Shown here: positions 42,792 to 50,979 of the stretch, piece after piece
Numbering within the stretch: position 1 is the stretch's first letter
Layout of the letters: each line of letters opens with the position of its first letter
Assembly (NCBI RefSeq): GCF_937926365.1
Contig: NZ_CALAOH010000252.1
Location: 1 to 50,979 of the forward strand
Length of the DNA: 50,979 nt
Direction: 5' to 3'
Source of the DNA: an uncultured Azohydromonas sp.
GTDB lineage: Bacteria > Pseudomonadota > Gammaproteobacteria > Burkholderiales > Burkholderiaceae_C
The notes under the pieces: generated by a model
What the model saw: the letters and a program-made list of their open reading frames with translations, nothing else
Database searches by the model: none
What the model was told of the DNA's origin: nothing
Position numbers and translations under genes: made by a program

Positions 42792-42808
42792 TCGTGAATA
42801 GATCACGA
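42792..42808. promoter_or_regulatory. Palindrome upstream of kpsM
   Basis: TCGTGA (42792-42797) and TCACGA (42803-42808) are perfect inverted half-sites around five bases, about 160 bp upstream of the kpsM start. The half-site resembles that in the kpsC divergent region, but the spacer is five, not six. It is a candidate operator. No clear -35/-10 pair was found in this gap. Confidence 0.45.
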
Positions 42809-42842
42809 ATATCGGCCTAAAGATTGGCCGGCGGTGGTAATT

Positions 42843-42882
42843 GCGTGGGCGGCGCCTGGCGTGCAGGCGGCATGTCCCACGC
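42843..42882 (-). terminator. Nested hairpin after lspA
   Basis: Just past the lspA stop, CGCCTG (42853-42858) pairs with CAGGCG (42864-42869). The outer arms GCGTGGG (42843-42849) and CCCACGC (42876-42882) also pair. It probably ends the ribF-ileS-lspA transcript before the capsule promoter. Confidence 0.5.
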
Positions 42883-42892
42883 CGCCACGAAC

Positions 42893-43447
42893 CTAAGGGT
42901 TCGAGCGCACCCTTCTCAATTCGTCCACGATCAGGCAGATCGCGCCCAGCGTGATGGCGCTGTCGGCCAGATTGAAGGCGGGGAAGTGGCGCCCGCCGAG
43001 GTGGAAGTCCAGCATGTCCACCACGTAGCCGTGCAGCAGCCGGTCGATGACGTTGCCCACCGCGCCGCCCAGGATCATGCTGATGGCGAAGCAGAAGAGC
43101 TTCTGCGCCGGGTGCTTCTTGAGCATCCACACGATGAAGGCCGAGGCCACCACGCCCAGGGCGGTGAAGAACCAGCGCTGCCAGCCGCCGGCGTTGGCCA
43201 GGAACGAGAAGGCCGCGCCCGTGTTGTGCGCGCGCACGAGGTTGAAGAAACTCGTGATCTCGCGCCCCTCGCCGTACTGGAACCAGCCCAGGATCAGCGT
43301 CTTGCTGAACTGGTCCAGCACGATCACTAGCAGCGCCAGTCCCAGCCACAGCAGCAGCGAGGGCGCCCTGGCGGAGGCGCCGGCGCCCGCCGCCGCGGGC
43401 TGCTTGACGGGCTTGACCGGCTTCACGCTTGCCTTGCCGCCCGCCAT
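42893..43447 (-). CDS. lspA: LspA, lipoprotein signal peptidase, 184 aa
   Basis: LspA is an inner-membrane aspartyl protease that removes signal peptides from diacylated prolipoproteins. Four membrane helices and the family blocks are visible: LDQFSK near the first helix, FFNLVRAHNTGAAFSFL, and the two catalytic aspartates in GNVIDRL and FNLADSAI. The N-terminal 25 residues (Lys/Pro/Val repeats and an Ala-rich run) are an extension beyond E. coli LspA (164 aa). ATG 43447 lies three bases after the ileS stop, so translation is coupled; the ileS-lspA order is common in Proteobacteria. Confidence 0.95.
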   Translation of the reverse strand: MAGGKASVKPVKPVKQPAAAGAGASARAPSLLLWLGLALLVIVLDQFSKTLILGWFQYGEGREITSFFNLVRAHNTGAAFSFLANAGGWQRWFFTALGVVASAFIVWMLKKHPAQKLFCFAISMILGGAVGNVIDRLLHGYVVDMLDFHLGGRHFPAFNLADSAITLGAICLIVDELRRVRSNP

Positions 43448-43449
43448 GC

Positions 43450-46302
43450 TCAGGCCACCGTGCGCGGCTCGCCCGCGCCGAAGAGGTTGCTCACGCAGCG
43501 GCCGCACAGCGTCGGGTGCGCCGCGTCGGCACCCACGTCCGCGCGCCAGTGCCAGCAGCGCTCGCACTTGGTGTCGCCCGACGGCGTGACCTCGATGGCC
43601 AGCTCCTCGCCGCGCGCCAGCTCCACCACCGAGACGATCAGCACGAACTTCAGATCGTCGCCCAGCGAGGCGAGCAGCCCGTGGTCCTCTTCATTCACCG
43701 TGAGCCGGACGTTGGCCTGCAGTGAAGAACCCACGCCGCCGGCGCTGCGCACCGCCTCGATGGCCTTGTTCACCGCGTCGCGGATCTCGTGCACGCGCTC
43801 CCAGCGCGCCAGCAGCGCCTCGTTGGCCTGGGTGAAGGGCCAGTAGGTTTCGGTGAAGATGGTCTGGCCACCGTCGAAGACCTTCCAGGCCTCCTCGGCC
43901 GTGAAGCTGAGGAACGGCGCCATCCAGCGCAGCATGGCCTGCGTGATGTGCCACAGCGCGGTCTGCGCGCTGCGCCGCGCGTGCGACTTGGGCGCGGTGG
44001 TGTAGAGCCGGTCCTTGAGCACGTCCAGGTAGAACGCGCCCAGGTCCTCCGAGCAGTAGACCTGCAGCTTGGACACCACCGGGTGGAACTCGTAGCGGTC
44101 GTAGTGCGCCAGGATTTCGCTTTGCAGCTGCGAGGCGCGGGAGAGGGCGTAACGGTCCACCTCCAGCAGTTCCTCCAGCGGCACGGCGTCGGCCTTGGCG
44201 TCGAAGTCCGAGACGTTGGCCAGCAGGAAGCGCAGCGTGTTGCGGATGCGGCGGTAGGCATCGACCACGCGCGCGAGGATCTTGTCGTCGATGTTGAGGT
44301 CGCCCGAGTAGTCGGTGGAGGCGCACCACAGCCGGATGATCTCGGCGCCGAGCTTGTTGCTCACCGACTGCGGCTCGACGATGTTGCCCAGGCTCTTGGA
44401 CATCTTGCGGCCCTGGCCGTCGGTGGCGAAGCCGTGCGTGAGCAGCCCCTTGTAGGGCGCGCGGCCCTCCAGCGCGCAGGCGATCAGCAGCGAGCTGTGG
44501 AACCAGCCGCGGTGCTGGTCGTGGCCTTCCAGGTACAGGTCGGCCTCCGGGCCGCTGCCGTGGCACTGGCCGGCGTGGCTGCCGCGCAGCACGTGGAAGA
44601 AGGTCGAGCCCGAGTCGAACCACACGTCCAGGATGTCGGTGCTCTTGGCGTACTCCTCGGCTTCCGCGCCCAGCCACTCGGCCGGGTCGAGCTTGCTCCA
44701 GGCCTCGATGTTGCCTTGCTCAACGAGCTGCGCCGCGCGCTCCACGAACTCCAGCGTGCGCGGGTGCAGCTCGCCCGTGACCTTGTGCAGGAAGAAGGGC
44801 AGCGGCACGCCCCAGCTGCGCTGGCGGCTGATGCACCAGTCGGGGCGGTTGGCGATCATGTCGCGCAGCCGCGCGCGGCCGTTCTCGGGGTAGAAGCTGG
44901 TGGCGTCGATGGCCGCCAGCGCCGTCTGGCGCAGCGTGCCCGGCGCCTTGTTGACCGTGCACACGCCATCGCCCTCGTCCATGCGAACGAACCACTGCGC
45001 CGCGGCGCGGTAGATCACCGGCGTCTTGTGGCGCCAGCAGTGCGGGTAGCTGTGCGGCAGCTGCGAGGTGGCCAGCAGGCGGCCGGCGTCCTGCAGCGCC
45101 TGGACGATGTTCGGGTTGGCCTTCCAGATGAACTGGCCGCCGAACAGCGGCAGCTCCGCGGCGTACACGCCGTTGCCCTGTACGGGGTTGAGGATGTCGG
45201 TGGACTTCATCCCGTGCGCGAGGCAGGAGTTGAAGTCGTCCACGCCGTAGGCCGGCGCGGAGTGCACGATGCCGGTGCCGTCCTCGGCGGTGGCGTAGTC
45301 GGCCAGGATCACGGGCGACAGCCGCGCGTAGCCCGGGTCCACGTCCGCGAAGGGATGGTGGAACTGCAGGCCCGCCAGGTTTTTGCCGGCGGTGGTGGCG
45401 GCGACTTCGCCTTCCAGGCCGTAGCGCGCCAGGCACTTCTCCACCAGCGCCTCGGCCAGGACCAGCAGCCCGCGCGGCGTGCGCACCAGCGCGTAGGGCA
45501 GCTCGGGGTTGAGGTTCAGCGCCTGGTTGGCGGGAATCGTCCAGGGCGTGGTGGTCCAGATGACGATGAAGGCGTCCTGCTCCAGCGCGGGCAGGTCGGG
45601 ATCGCTCAGGCCGAAGGCGGCGGCGAGCCGGGCCGGGTCGGCGGCCTTGAAGGCCACGTCGATGGTGGGCGAGGTCTTGTCGGCGTACTCGATCTCGAAC
45701 TCGGCCAGCGAGCTGCCGCAGTCGAAGCACCAGTACACGGGCTTCAGGCCGCGGTAGACGTAGCCGCGCTCCATGAGTTTGCCCAGCACGCGGATCTCGC
45801 CGGCCTCGTTGCCGCGGTCCATGGTGCGGTAGGGGTGCTCCCAGTCGCCGATGACGCCCAGGCGCTTGAAGTCGGCCATCTGCTGCGCGATCTGCTCGCC
45901 GGCGTAGGCACGGCTCTTGGCCTGCACCTCGTCGCGCGGCAGGCCGCGGCCGTGGGTCTTCTCGATCTGGTTCTCGATGGGCAGGCCGTGGCAGTCCCAG
46001 CCCGGCACGTACAGCGCGTCGAAGCCGGCGAGCTGCTTCGACTTGACGATCATGTCCTTGAGGATCTTGTTGACCGCATGCCCGATGTGCAGCTTGCCGT
46101 TGGCGTAGGGCGGGCCGTCGTGCAGCACGAAGCGCGGGGCGCCGCAGCGCGCCTCGCGCAGCCGCTTGTAGATGCCCTGGCTTTCCCATTCCTTGACCCA
46201 GCCCGGCTCGCGCTTGGGCAGGTCGCCGCGCATGGGGAACTTGGTGTCGGGCAGGTTGAGGGTGGCGCGGTAGTCGGTGGCAGCAGCGGTGGAGTCGTTC
46301 AT
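43450..46302 (-). CDS. ileS: IleS, isoleucyl-tRNA synthetase, 950 aa
   Basis: This class I synthetase charges tRNA-Ile. The HIGH motif (LHIGH, residues 72-75 for HIGH) and KMSKS loop (GRKMSKSLGN, near residue 632) are present. So is the editing domain between them, and a C-terminal zinc finger with cysteines in KCERCWHW and LCGRC near residues 910-935. Length matches bacterial type 1 IleS (938 aa in E. coli). ATG 46302 opens the normal N-terminus (YRATLNLPDTKFPMRG). The frame stays open further upstream without homology. Confidence 0.97.
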   Translation of the reverse strand: MNDSTAAATDYRATLNLPDTKFPMRGDLPKREPGWVKEWESQGIYKRLREARCGAPRFVLHDGPPYANGKLHIGHAVNKILKDMIVKSKQLAGFDALYVPGWDCHGLPIENQIEKTHGRGLPRDEVQAKSRAYAGEQIAQQMADFKRLGVIGDWEHPYRTMDRGNEAGEIRVLGKLMERGYVYRGLKPVYWCFDCGSSLAEFEIEYADKTSPTIDVAFKAADPARLAAAFGLSDPDLPALEQDAFIVIWTTTPWTIPANQALNLNPELPYALVRTPRGLLVLAEALVEKCLARYGLEGEVAATTAGKNLAGLQFHHPFADVDPGYARLSPVILADYATAEDGTGIVHSAPAYGVDDFNSCLAHGMKSTDILNPVQGNGVYAAELPLFGGQFIWKANPNIVQALQDAGRLLATSQLPHSYPHCWRHKTPVIYRAAAQWFVRMDEGDGVCTVNKAPGTLRQTALAAIDATSFYPENGRARLRDMIANRPDWCISRQRSWGVPLPFFLHKVTGELHPRTLEFVERAAQLVEQGNIEAWSKLDPAEWLGAEAEEYAKSTDILDVWFDSGSTFFHVLRGSHAGQCHGSGPEADLYLEGHDQHRGWFHSSLLIACALEGRAPYKGLLTHGFATDGQGRKMSKSLGNIVEPQSVSNKLGAEIIRLWCASTDYSGDLNIDDKILARVVDAYRRIRNTLRFLLANVSDFDAKADAVPLEELLEVDRYALSRASQLQSEILAHYDRYEFHPVVSKLQVYCSEDLGAFYLDVLKDRLYTTAPKSHARRSAQTALWHITQAMLRWMAPFLSFTAEEAWKVFDGGQTIFTETYWPFTQANEALLARWERVHEIRDAVNKAIEAVRSAGGVGSSLQANVRLTVNEEDHGLLASLGDDLKFVLIVSVVELARGEELAIEVTPSGDTKCERCWHWRADVGADAAHPTLCGRCVSNLFGAGEPRTVA

Positions 46303-46533
46303 GGCGGTGGCGCCGTCGCGGCCGGCGCTAGGAGGTTGGGGCGGCGGCAGTGCCGCCGCGGCTCGGTCGGGGAGGGGGACGGTGCGGGGCGGGCGGCTCC
46401 TTCGGCGCAGCCGCCCGGCGCGCGTCAAGCGGCCGAGCTTTGAATTCGATCGCGCGTGGCCTGGCGCCGGGTGCAGGCATGCCAGCGGCGCAGCGGCGTC
46501 AGGAAGAGGCAAGAGGGCATCCCCTGATTTTAA

Positions 46534-46552
46534 GGGGCGGCTTTACCGCCCC
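46534..46552 (-). terminator. Hairpin between the J-domain gene and ileS
   Basis: GGGGCGG (46534-46540) pairs with CCGCCCC (46546-46552) around five bases, 24 bp after the J-domain gene stop. On the minus strand it is followed by TTAAAAT, only a partial T tract. The rest of the 273-bp gap to ileS holds no gene that I can support; ileS may have its own promoter there. Confidence 0.45.
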
Positions 46553-46575
46553 GCCCGGCGCGCGGTCGCCGCGCT

Positions 46576-47685
46576 TCAGAAGAAGTCGAAGCCCATGGGC
46601 CCGCTGCGCAGGCGCCGGCGCTCGGCCTTGAGCCAGCGCTTGGTGACGGCCTTGTCCTCCAGCATGCGGGCGTCGAGCGCCGCCTGCGCCAGGTCCGCGC
46701 GCAGCTCCCGCAGCTGCCGCTCCAGCAACGGGCCCAGCTGCCGCGGATGGCTCACCGCGCCGGGCATCAGCCCGAACTCCATGCCGAACGCCGCCTCGGC
46801 ATGCAGCAGTTCGTCCTTGAGCTCTTCGAGCTGCTCGGCCAGCACCTTGTTGTAGTGCTTCAGGCGCTGCGGGTCGGCCCGGGCGGCGTGGTCGGCGTCG
46901 ATCTGCTCGATCTGCAGTTGCAGCTCCAGCAGCGTGAGCAGGTCGCCGGCCTCGTGGGCCTGGTTCACCTTCTGCATCAACGCGGTCTTGGCCTCGCGCT
47001 GGGCGGGGTCGGTCTCGCGGTCCGGGTGCAGCGCGCTGGCGAGCTTGCGGTAGATCTCGCGCACCGATTGCGTGGCCTGCTGCGCCTCGGCCTCGCGCTT
47101 GCGCTGCGCGGCGCTCTGGCGGCGCGCGGGGCGGACCGGTTCGACGTCCTCGGCGGCCTGCTGCGCGGCGGCCTGCTGCTGGAAGCCCTGGCGCACGCGT
47201 TCGAACAGGTCTTCCTGGCTGCGGATGTCGTCGTCCTGGCCCAGGTCCAGGCCCGTCATCAGCTCGGCCATGTCCTTCATGGCGCGCATCGACTCCTGCT
47301 GCTCGGTATCGAAGTCCACCTCGGCGTAGCGGTCGAACAGCGCCTTGAGCTCCGCGTCCTCCACACCCATGTCGAGCAGTCCGCCGGCGGCCTCGCACAG
47401 CAGCTCGGCCAGCGTCTCGCGCTCGGTCTTGGTCCAGCCGCGCTGTTCCAGCAGGTCTTCCAGCGCGAAAGCCCAGGCCCGCTGCGCGGCATCGCGCGAT
47501 TCCAGCAGCGGCTGCAGCAGCTGCGCATGCGATTGCCGGTACGCGGCGACGGCGGCGGGCCAGGCCGCCAGGGTCTGCCGGGCCTGCTCGATCTGGCGGA
47601 TCAGGCTGTTGAAGCGCTTCTGCTGCGGCGACAGTGCCGCGCCGGCTTGGTTGGGGGACATCTGCAGGGCACGGGCAGCGGACAC
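46576..47685 (-). CDS. J-domain-like coiled-coil protein, 369 aa
   Basis: Residues about 207-256 resemble a J domain, with YRKLASALHPDRE containing the HPD tripeptide that activates DnaK-type Hsp70 and a following helix (LMQKVNQAHEAGDL). The remainder is mostly alpha-helical with Q/E/A-rich coiled coil and an acidic central part. It has no zinc or C-terminal DnaJ domains, so it is a specialised co-chaperone-like protein whose client is unknown. The start is a GTG at 47685, supported by a strong GGAGG at 47696-47692; an ATG at 47661 has none. It sits between ribF and ileS, genes that are usually adjacent. Confidence 0.75.
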   Translation of the reverse strand: MSAARALQMSPNQAGAALSPQQKRFNSLIRQIEQARQTLAAWPAAVAAYRQSHAQLLQPLLESRDAAQRAWAFALEDLLEQRGWTKTERETLAELLCEAAGGLLDMGVEDAELKALFDRYAEVDFDTEQQESMRAMKDMAELMTGLDLGQDDDIRSQEDLFERVRQGFQQQAAAQQAAEDVEPVRPARRQSAAQRKREAEAQQATQSVREIYRKLASALHPDRETDPAQREAKTALMQKVNQAHEAGDLLTLLELQLQIEQIDADHAARADPQRLKHYNKVLAEQLEELKDELLHAEAAFGMEFGLMPGAVSHPRQLGPLLERQLRELRADLAQAALDARMLEDKAVTKRWLKAERRRLRSGPMGFDFF

Positions 47686-47725
47686 GGATCGCCTCCGGGG
47701 TATTCGTGTTGAAAGGAGCGCAGGC

Positions 47726-48688
47726 TCAGACGGAGGGGTGCGCCGCGAGCCAGGCCCGCGCGTCGGCCTCGTCCTGCGCGATGGCCTCGCGCAGCGCCTC
47801 CAGCGAGGGGTAGCGGCGCTCGTCGTGCAGCTTGTGCAGCAGCTCCACCCGGATGCAGCGGCCGTAGCCGGCGTCCAGCGCCAGCGGCCACTCCAGGCAG
47901 TGCGTTTCCAGCAGCACGCGCCCGGCGTCCTCCACCGTGGGGCGCACGCCCAGGCTGGCCACGCCGGGCAGGGGCCGCTCGGTCAGGCCATGGACCCGCA
48001 CCACGAAGATGCCCATGACGGCCGGCTTGGGATGGTCGAAGCGCAGGTTGAGCGTCCTGAAGCCCAGGTCGCGGCCGAGCTTGCGCCCGTGCATCACGTG
48101 GCCGCTGACGCTGTAGGGACGGCCCAGCAGCACGGCGGCTTGCTCCAGGTTGCCCTGCGCCAGCGCCTCGCGCACGGCCGAGCTGGACACGCGCAGCCCG
48201 TGCACCTCGTAGCTGAGCATGCGCGCCACGTCGAAGCCGGCAACGTCGCCCGCGGCGTCGAGCGTGGCGTAGTCGCCGGCGCGGCGCGCGCCATAGCAGA
48301 AGTCGTCGCCCACGAGCACGTAGCGCGCGCGCAGGCCCTGCACCAGCACCTCGTCCACGAAGGCCTGCGGCGACAGCGCGGCGAAGCGCTGGTCGAAGCG
48401 CAGCACCACCGTTTGGTCGATGCCGCAGCGCTCCAGCTCGGTGAGCTTGTCGCGCAGGTTGGCGATGCGCGCCGGCGCGAGCTGCGGCTGCCCCGTGCGC
48501 TTGGCGAAGAAGTCGCGCGGGTGGGGCTCGAAGGTGAGCACGCAGCTGGGCAGCCCGCGATGGCGGGCCTCGTTGGTGAGCAGCGCCAGCATCGCCTGGT
48601 GGCCGCGATGGACGCCGTCGAAGTTGCCGATGGTGAGCGCACAGGCGCTCGCAATGCCGGGATGGTTGAAACCGCGGAAGACGCGCAT
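47726..48688 (-). CDS. ribF: RibF, riboflavin kinase / FAD synthetase, 320 aa
   Basis: This bifunctional enzyme makes FMN and then FAD. The N-terminal adenylyltransferase has TIGNFDGVHRGHQ (about residues 19-31) and the VSSSAVREAL motif. The C-terminal flavokinase has GRKLGRDLGFRTLNL, MGIFVVRV and the VELLHKLHDERRYPSLEAL segment. Length is normal (E. coli 313 aa). ATG 48688 is chosen because MRVFRGFN is the family's usual beginning; an upstream in-frame start would add 17 unlikely residues. The next gene, 40 bp downstream, is the J-domain-like gene. Confidence 0.95.
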   Translation of the reverse strand: MRVFRGFNHPGIASACALTIGNFDGVHRGHQAMLALLTNEARHRGLPSCVLTFEPHPRDFFAKRTGQPQLAPARIANLRDKLTELERCGIDQTVVLRFDQRFAALSPQAFVDEVLVQGLRARYVLVGDDFCYGARRAGDYATLDAAGDVAGFDVARMLSYEVHGLRVSSSAVREALAQGNLEQAAVLLGRPYSVSGHVMHGRKLGRDLGFRTLNLRFDHPKPAVMGIFVVRVHGLTERPLPGVASLGVRPTVEDAGRVLLETHCLEWPLALDAGYGRCIRVELLHKLHDERRYPSLEALREAIAQDEADARAWLAAHPSV

Positions 48689-48817
48689 GGGCCGATTATC
48701 GCGGTCCAGGCAAACCCGCTCCCGCACCGGCAGGGCCATGGTGCCGCGCCGCGCCCGGATCGCGGTACGGCGCCCGGTACGCGGTGCTCATGCATTTCCC
48801 GCATAAGCTGCCGCGCC

Positions 48818-50017
48818 ATGGCCTCGACTCCCGCTTCGACCCCGCTTGTCCTGGACGCGCCCGTGCCGCGCCGCATCCTGCCCGTGATCACCGTGTCGCA
48901 GTTCGCCGGCACCTCGCTGTGGTTCGCCGTCAACGCGGTGATGCCGGAGCTGCAGCGCGAGCTGGACCTGCCGGCCTCGGCGGTGGGCAGCCTGACCTCC
49001 GTGGTGCAACTGGGCTTCATCGCCGGCACGCTGGTGTTCGCGCTGCTGGCCATCGCCGACCGCTGGTCGGCGCGGCTGGTGTTCCTGTTGTGCGCGCTGG
49101 CTGGCGCGGCCTGCACGGTACTGGCCGCGGTGCTGCCGCCGTCGTGGACGGGGCTGCTGGTGCTGCGGGGCCTGACCGGCTTCTGCCTGGCCGGCATCTA
49201 CCCGGTGGGCATGAAGATCGCGGCCAGCTGGTGGACGCGCGGCCTGGGCAACGCGCTGGGCCTGATGGTGGGCGCGCTGATGCTGGGCACCGCCGCGCCA
49301 CACGCGCTGCGCGCGCTGGGCACGCACTGGCCGTGGCAGCAGGTCATGCTTTGCGTGGCCGCGCTGGCGGCCGGGGGTGGACTTCTGCTGTACACGCTGG
49401 TGCCCGATGGTCCGGGGGTACGCAAGCCCGCCGGGCTGCATTTCACCGGCCTGTCCTGCATCTGGCGTGACGTGAAGGTGCGCGCCTCGGCCGGCGGCTA
49501 CTTCGGCCACATGTGGGAGCTCTACACCTTCTGGGTGCTGGTGCCGGCCATCGTGGGCGCGCGCTGGGCGGGGGCGGCGCAGTCGTGGCGTTCCTTCGCG
49601 GTGATCGCGCTGGGCGCGCTGGGTTCGGTGCTGGGCGGGCTGGTGGTGCGGCGCTTTGGCAGCGCGCGGGTGGCGGGCTTCTTCATCGCGGGCAGTGGCG
49701 CGTGCTGCTTCCTGGCGCCCTGGGCGCTGCACGCGGGCGATGCGGTGTTCATGCTGTGGCTGCTGGCCTGGGGCTTCACCGTCTCGCCGGACTCGCCGCA
49801 GTTCTCCGCGCTCACCGCCATGAACGCCCCGCGCGAGGCCGTGGGCAGCGTGCTGACGCTGGTGAACTGCATCGGCTTTTCCATCTCGGTGCTGAGCATC
49901 GAGCTGTTCGTGCGGCTGGCGCAGAGCTTCCCGCTGGAGCAACTGCTGCCGTGGCTGGGGTTGGGGCCGGTGGTGGGGCTGGTGTTGCTGCGGCCGCTGG
50001 TGAGGGCCGGCAGTTGA
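48818..50017 (+). CDS. MFS transporter, 399 aa
   Basis: This is a twelve-helix inner-membrane carrier of the major facilitator superfamily. The loop between helices 2 and 3 carries the family's conserved segment in degenerate form (ADRWSARLVFLL). Helix 4-5 has GFCLAGIYPVGMKIAASWW, like the CynX/NarK-type branch that includes nitrate or cyanate porters. Substrate cannot be assigned. ATG 48818 follows 129 bp after the divergent ribF start, so the two share a promoter region. It converges with the hydrolase gene. Confidence 0.87.
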   Translation: MASTPASTPLVLDAPVPRRILPVITVSQFAGTSLWFAVNAVMPELQRELDLPASAVGSLTSVVQLGFIAGTLVFALLAIADRWSARLVFLLCALAGAACTVLAAVLPPSWTGLLVLRGLTGFCLAGIYPVGMKIAASWWTRGLGNALGLMVGALMLGTAAPHALRALGTHWPWQQVMLCVAALAAGGGLLLYTLVPDGPGVRKPAGLHFTGLSCIWRDVKVRASAGGYFGHMWELYTFWVLVPAIVGARWAGAAQSWRSFAVIALGALGSVLGGLVVRRFGSARVAGFFIAGSGACCFLAPWALHAGDAVFMLWLLAWGFTVSPDSPQFSALTAMNAPREAVGSVLTLVNCIGFSISVLSIELFVRLAQSFPLEQLLPWLGLGPVVGLVLLRPLVRAGS

Positions 50018-50023
50018 CGGCGA

Positions 50024-50045
50024 CCGGCACGGCTTCGTGAGCCGG
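50024..50045. terminator. Bulged hairpin between convergent genes
   Basis: CCGGCACG (50024-50031) pairs with CGTG (50036-50039) and CCGG (50042-50045), with a two-base bulge and a GCTT loop. It lies in the 35-bp gap between the MFS stop and the opposing hydrolase stop. Confidence 0.35.
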
Positions 50046-50052
50046 CCGCGGC

Positions 50053-50979
50053 CTACTGCGGCGGCGCTTGGAAACACTCCTCCGGCCACTGCCAGCCCGC
50101 CCGCGCCAGCCGCTCCAGCCAAGTCCACACACTTTGCAGATGGTCGCGCCCGGGCGCGCGCAGCTCGTGGTCGGCGTCCGGGAAGGTGAGGGCGCAGTAA
50201 CCGCCGGCGCGATGCCGGGCCGCGTCGGCGAACTCGGCATAGGCCCGCGCCGGCATGAGCGCGTCGCGCCCGCCCCAGGCGTGCAGCAGCGGTCGCGGAT
50301 CGGCCAGCAGCGGCTGGCGCAGCGGCCAGTGGCGCAGGTCTCGCCAATAGCGCCAGTGCCGGCCATGCAGCACCGCATCCGGCGTGTCGGGCACCTCGGC
50401 CGCGGCCATCAGCGCGCCCCAGGCGGCGCCGGCGTCCAGGCGCTCGGCCTGCAGCCGGCCGGCCACGGCCGGGTCCAGGCCGGCATGGCCCACCATCACC
50501 AGCAGCTTCACTGGCGGCAATGCCGCCGCCAGCCCGGGCAGCAGCTCGGCGCCTTCCGAAAGGCCCATCAGCACCAGTGGCAGCGGCTCGGGGCGCCGTT
50601 GCAGCGCCTGCGTGGCGAGTTGGCGCGCCCGTTCCAGCCACGCGCTCAGGCGGTCGGCCTGCACGAAAGCCACGGGGCAGGGCGACTCGGGCAGGCCCGG
50701 GTCCGGCGCGGGTGGGAGATGGGGTTTCTGCAGCAGCAGCACCTCGGCATGCAGCAGCCCGGCCGCCAGCCGGTCGGCCGAGGGGGCGAGCGAATGGCAG
50801 CCCGAGCCCGGCACCAGCAGCACCCGGTAGCGCGCGGGCGGCAACAGGGCCGGCCGCAGCAGCACCTGGCCGAGGGCCGGGTGCGCCAGCAGCTCGGTGA
50901 AGCGCGGCGCCTGGTCGGCGGTCGCCGGGCCCCACGGCAGCGCGGCCAGTGCCAGCGCCGCCAGCAGCCGCCGCGCGTG
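50053..50979 (-). CDS. Exported alpha/beta hydrolase (5' end outside window)
   Basis: The frame stays open to the right edge, so the start is missing. The first visible residues (RRLLAALALAALPWGPATA) form a signal peptide ending shortly before DQAPRF, so the protein is periplasmic or secreted. The hydrolase fold shows strand VLLVPGSGCHSLAP with the oxyanion loop, the nucleophile elbow GLSEG, an acid in GGRDALMP and the catalytic histidine in DADHELR. A GTG at 50865 would give a 270-aa protein without the signal peptide and is less likely to be the true start. Substrate is unknown. Confidence 0.75.
   Translation of the reverse strand, partial: HARRLLAALALAALPWGPATADQAPRFTELLAHPALGQVLLRPALLPPARYRVLLVPGSGCHSLAPSADRLAAGLLHAEVLLLQKPHLPPAPDPGLPESPCPVAFVQADRLSAWLERARQLATQALQRRPEPLPLVLMGLSEGAELLPGLAAALPPVKLLVMVGHAGLDPAVAGRLQAERLDAGAAWGALMAAAEVPDTPDAVLHGRHWRYWRDLRHWPLRQPLLADPRPLLHAWGGRDALMPARAYAEFADAARHRAGGYCALTFPDADHELRAPGRDHLQSVWTWLERLARAGWQWPEECFQAPPQ

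Noticed and set aside
42830..42837. GGCGGTGG, similar to the ops/JUMPstart element that recruits RfaH to capsule operons
   Set aside because: It has one mismatch in eight and lies on the strand opposite to capsule transcription, after the lspA gene.
43789..46443. Plus-strand frame (about 884 codons) opposite ileS
   Set aside because: The minus strand encodes an intact IleS with HIGH and KMSKS motifs, so this is a shadow.

Overview
The window is about 51 kb of GC-rich DNA from a betaproteobacterium, most likely a Burkholderiales (Comamonadaceae-like) genome. The basis is codon use, the ribF / ileS / lspA block, a BPSS1780-like DUF2189 membrane protein and a REP-type repeat common in that order. 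This is inference; no marker gene fixes the genus. No rRNA, tRNA, CRISPR array or complete insertion sequence was seen.

Region 1 (1-7.1 kb) encodes a cell-surface pair: the 3' part of a giant SdrD-B/DUF11 repeat protein with almost identical 378-bp tandem repeats, then a 1433-aa outer-membrane protein with an OmpA-like domain followed by a long beta-barrel-like region. An SDR-family protein lacking the catalytic Tyr/Lys follows (7.3-8.1 kb). Region 2 (8.2-14.5 kb) is a type I secretion operon: an RTX calcium-binding exoprotein, three consecutive RNA hairpins, an ABC transporter and a HlyD adaptor. No TolC gene is present. Region 3 (14.5-18.3 kb) is housekeeping or accessory: an EamA transporter with a DUF2007 zinc-ribbon protein, a quinone oxidoreductase, a GNAT protein whose N-terminus is encoded by a REP-like element, and a DUF2189 membrane protein.

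Region 4 (18.4-42.6 kb) is a complete ABC-transporter-dependent (group 2 type) capsule locus, almost all on the minus strand. In the direction of transcription it reads kpsM-kpsT-kpsE-kpsD, a periplasmic beta-helix protein, a three-domain KpsC-like protein, kdsA, a kdsB-kdsC fusion, kpsF, a GT4 glycosyltransferase, a KpsS-like glycosyltransferase, an alpha/beta-hydrolase-like protein, an SGNH esterase behind an 18-aa leader ORF, two left-handed beta-helix acyltransferases (one on the plus strand), then kpsC and kpsS. KpsF, KdsA and KdsB-KdsC make CMP-Kdo. KpsS and KpsC build the poly-beta-Kdo linker on a lipid. KpsMT with KpsE and KpsD exports the chain. The central part (about 25.4-30.1 kb) is clearly more AT-rich than the rest, as expected of a horizontally exchanged serotype region. 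A decayed kpsC fragment lies at its edge.

The most unusual item is the 1208-aa protein at 33514-37140. It has three tandem copies of a KpsC-type domain, and the middle copy has lost residues that the other two copies and both halves of the true KpsC share. It sits directly behind the coupled kpsT-kpsE-kpsD-beta-helix genes. With seven KpsC/KpsS-type domains in one locus, a Kdo-containing, O-acylated capsule is a testable hypothesis.

Region 5 (42.9-51 kb) is housekeeping: lspA, ileS, a J-domain-like gene and ribF on the minus strand, then an MFS transporter and the 3' part of an exported alpha/beta hydrolase gene.
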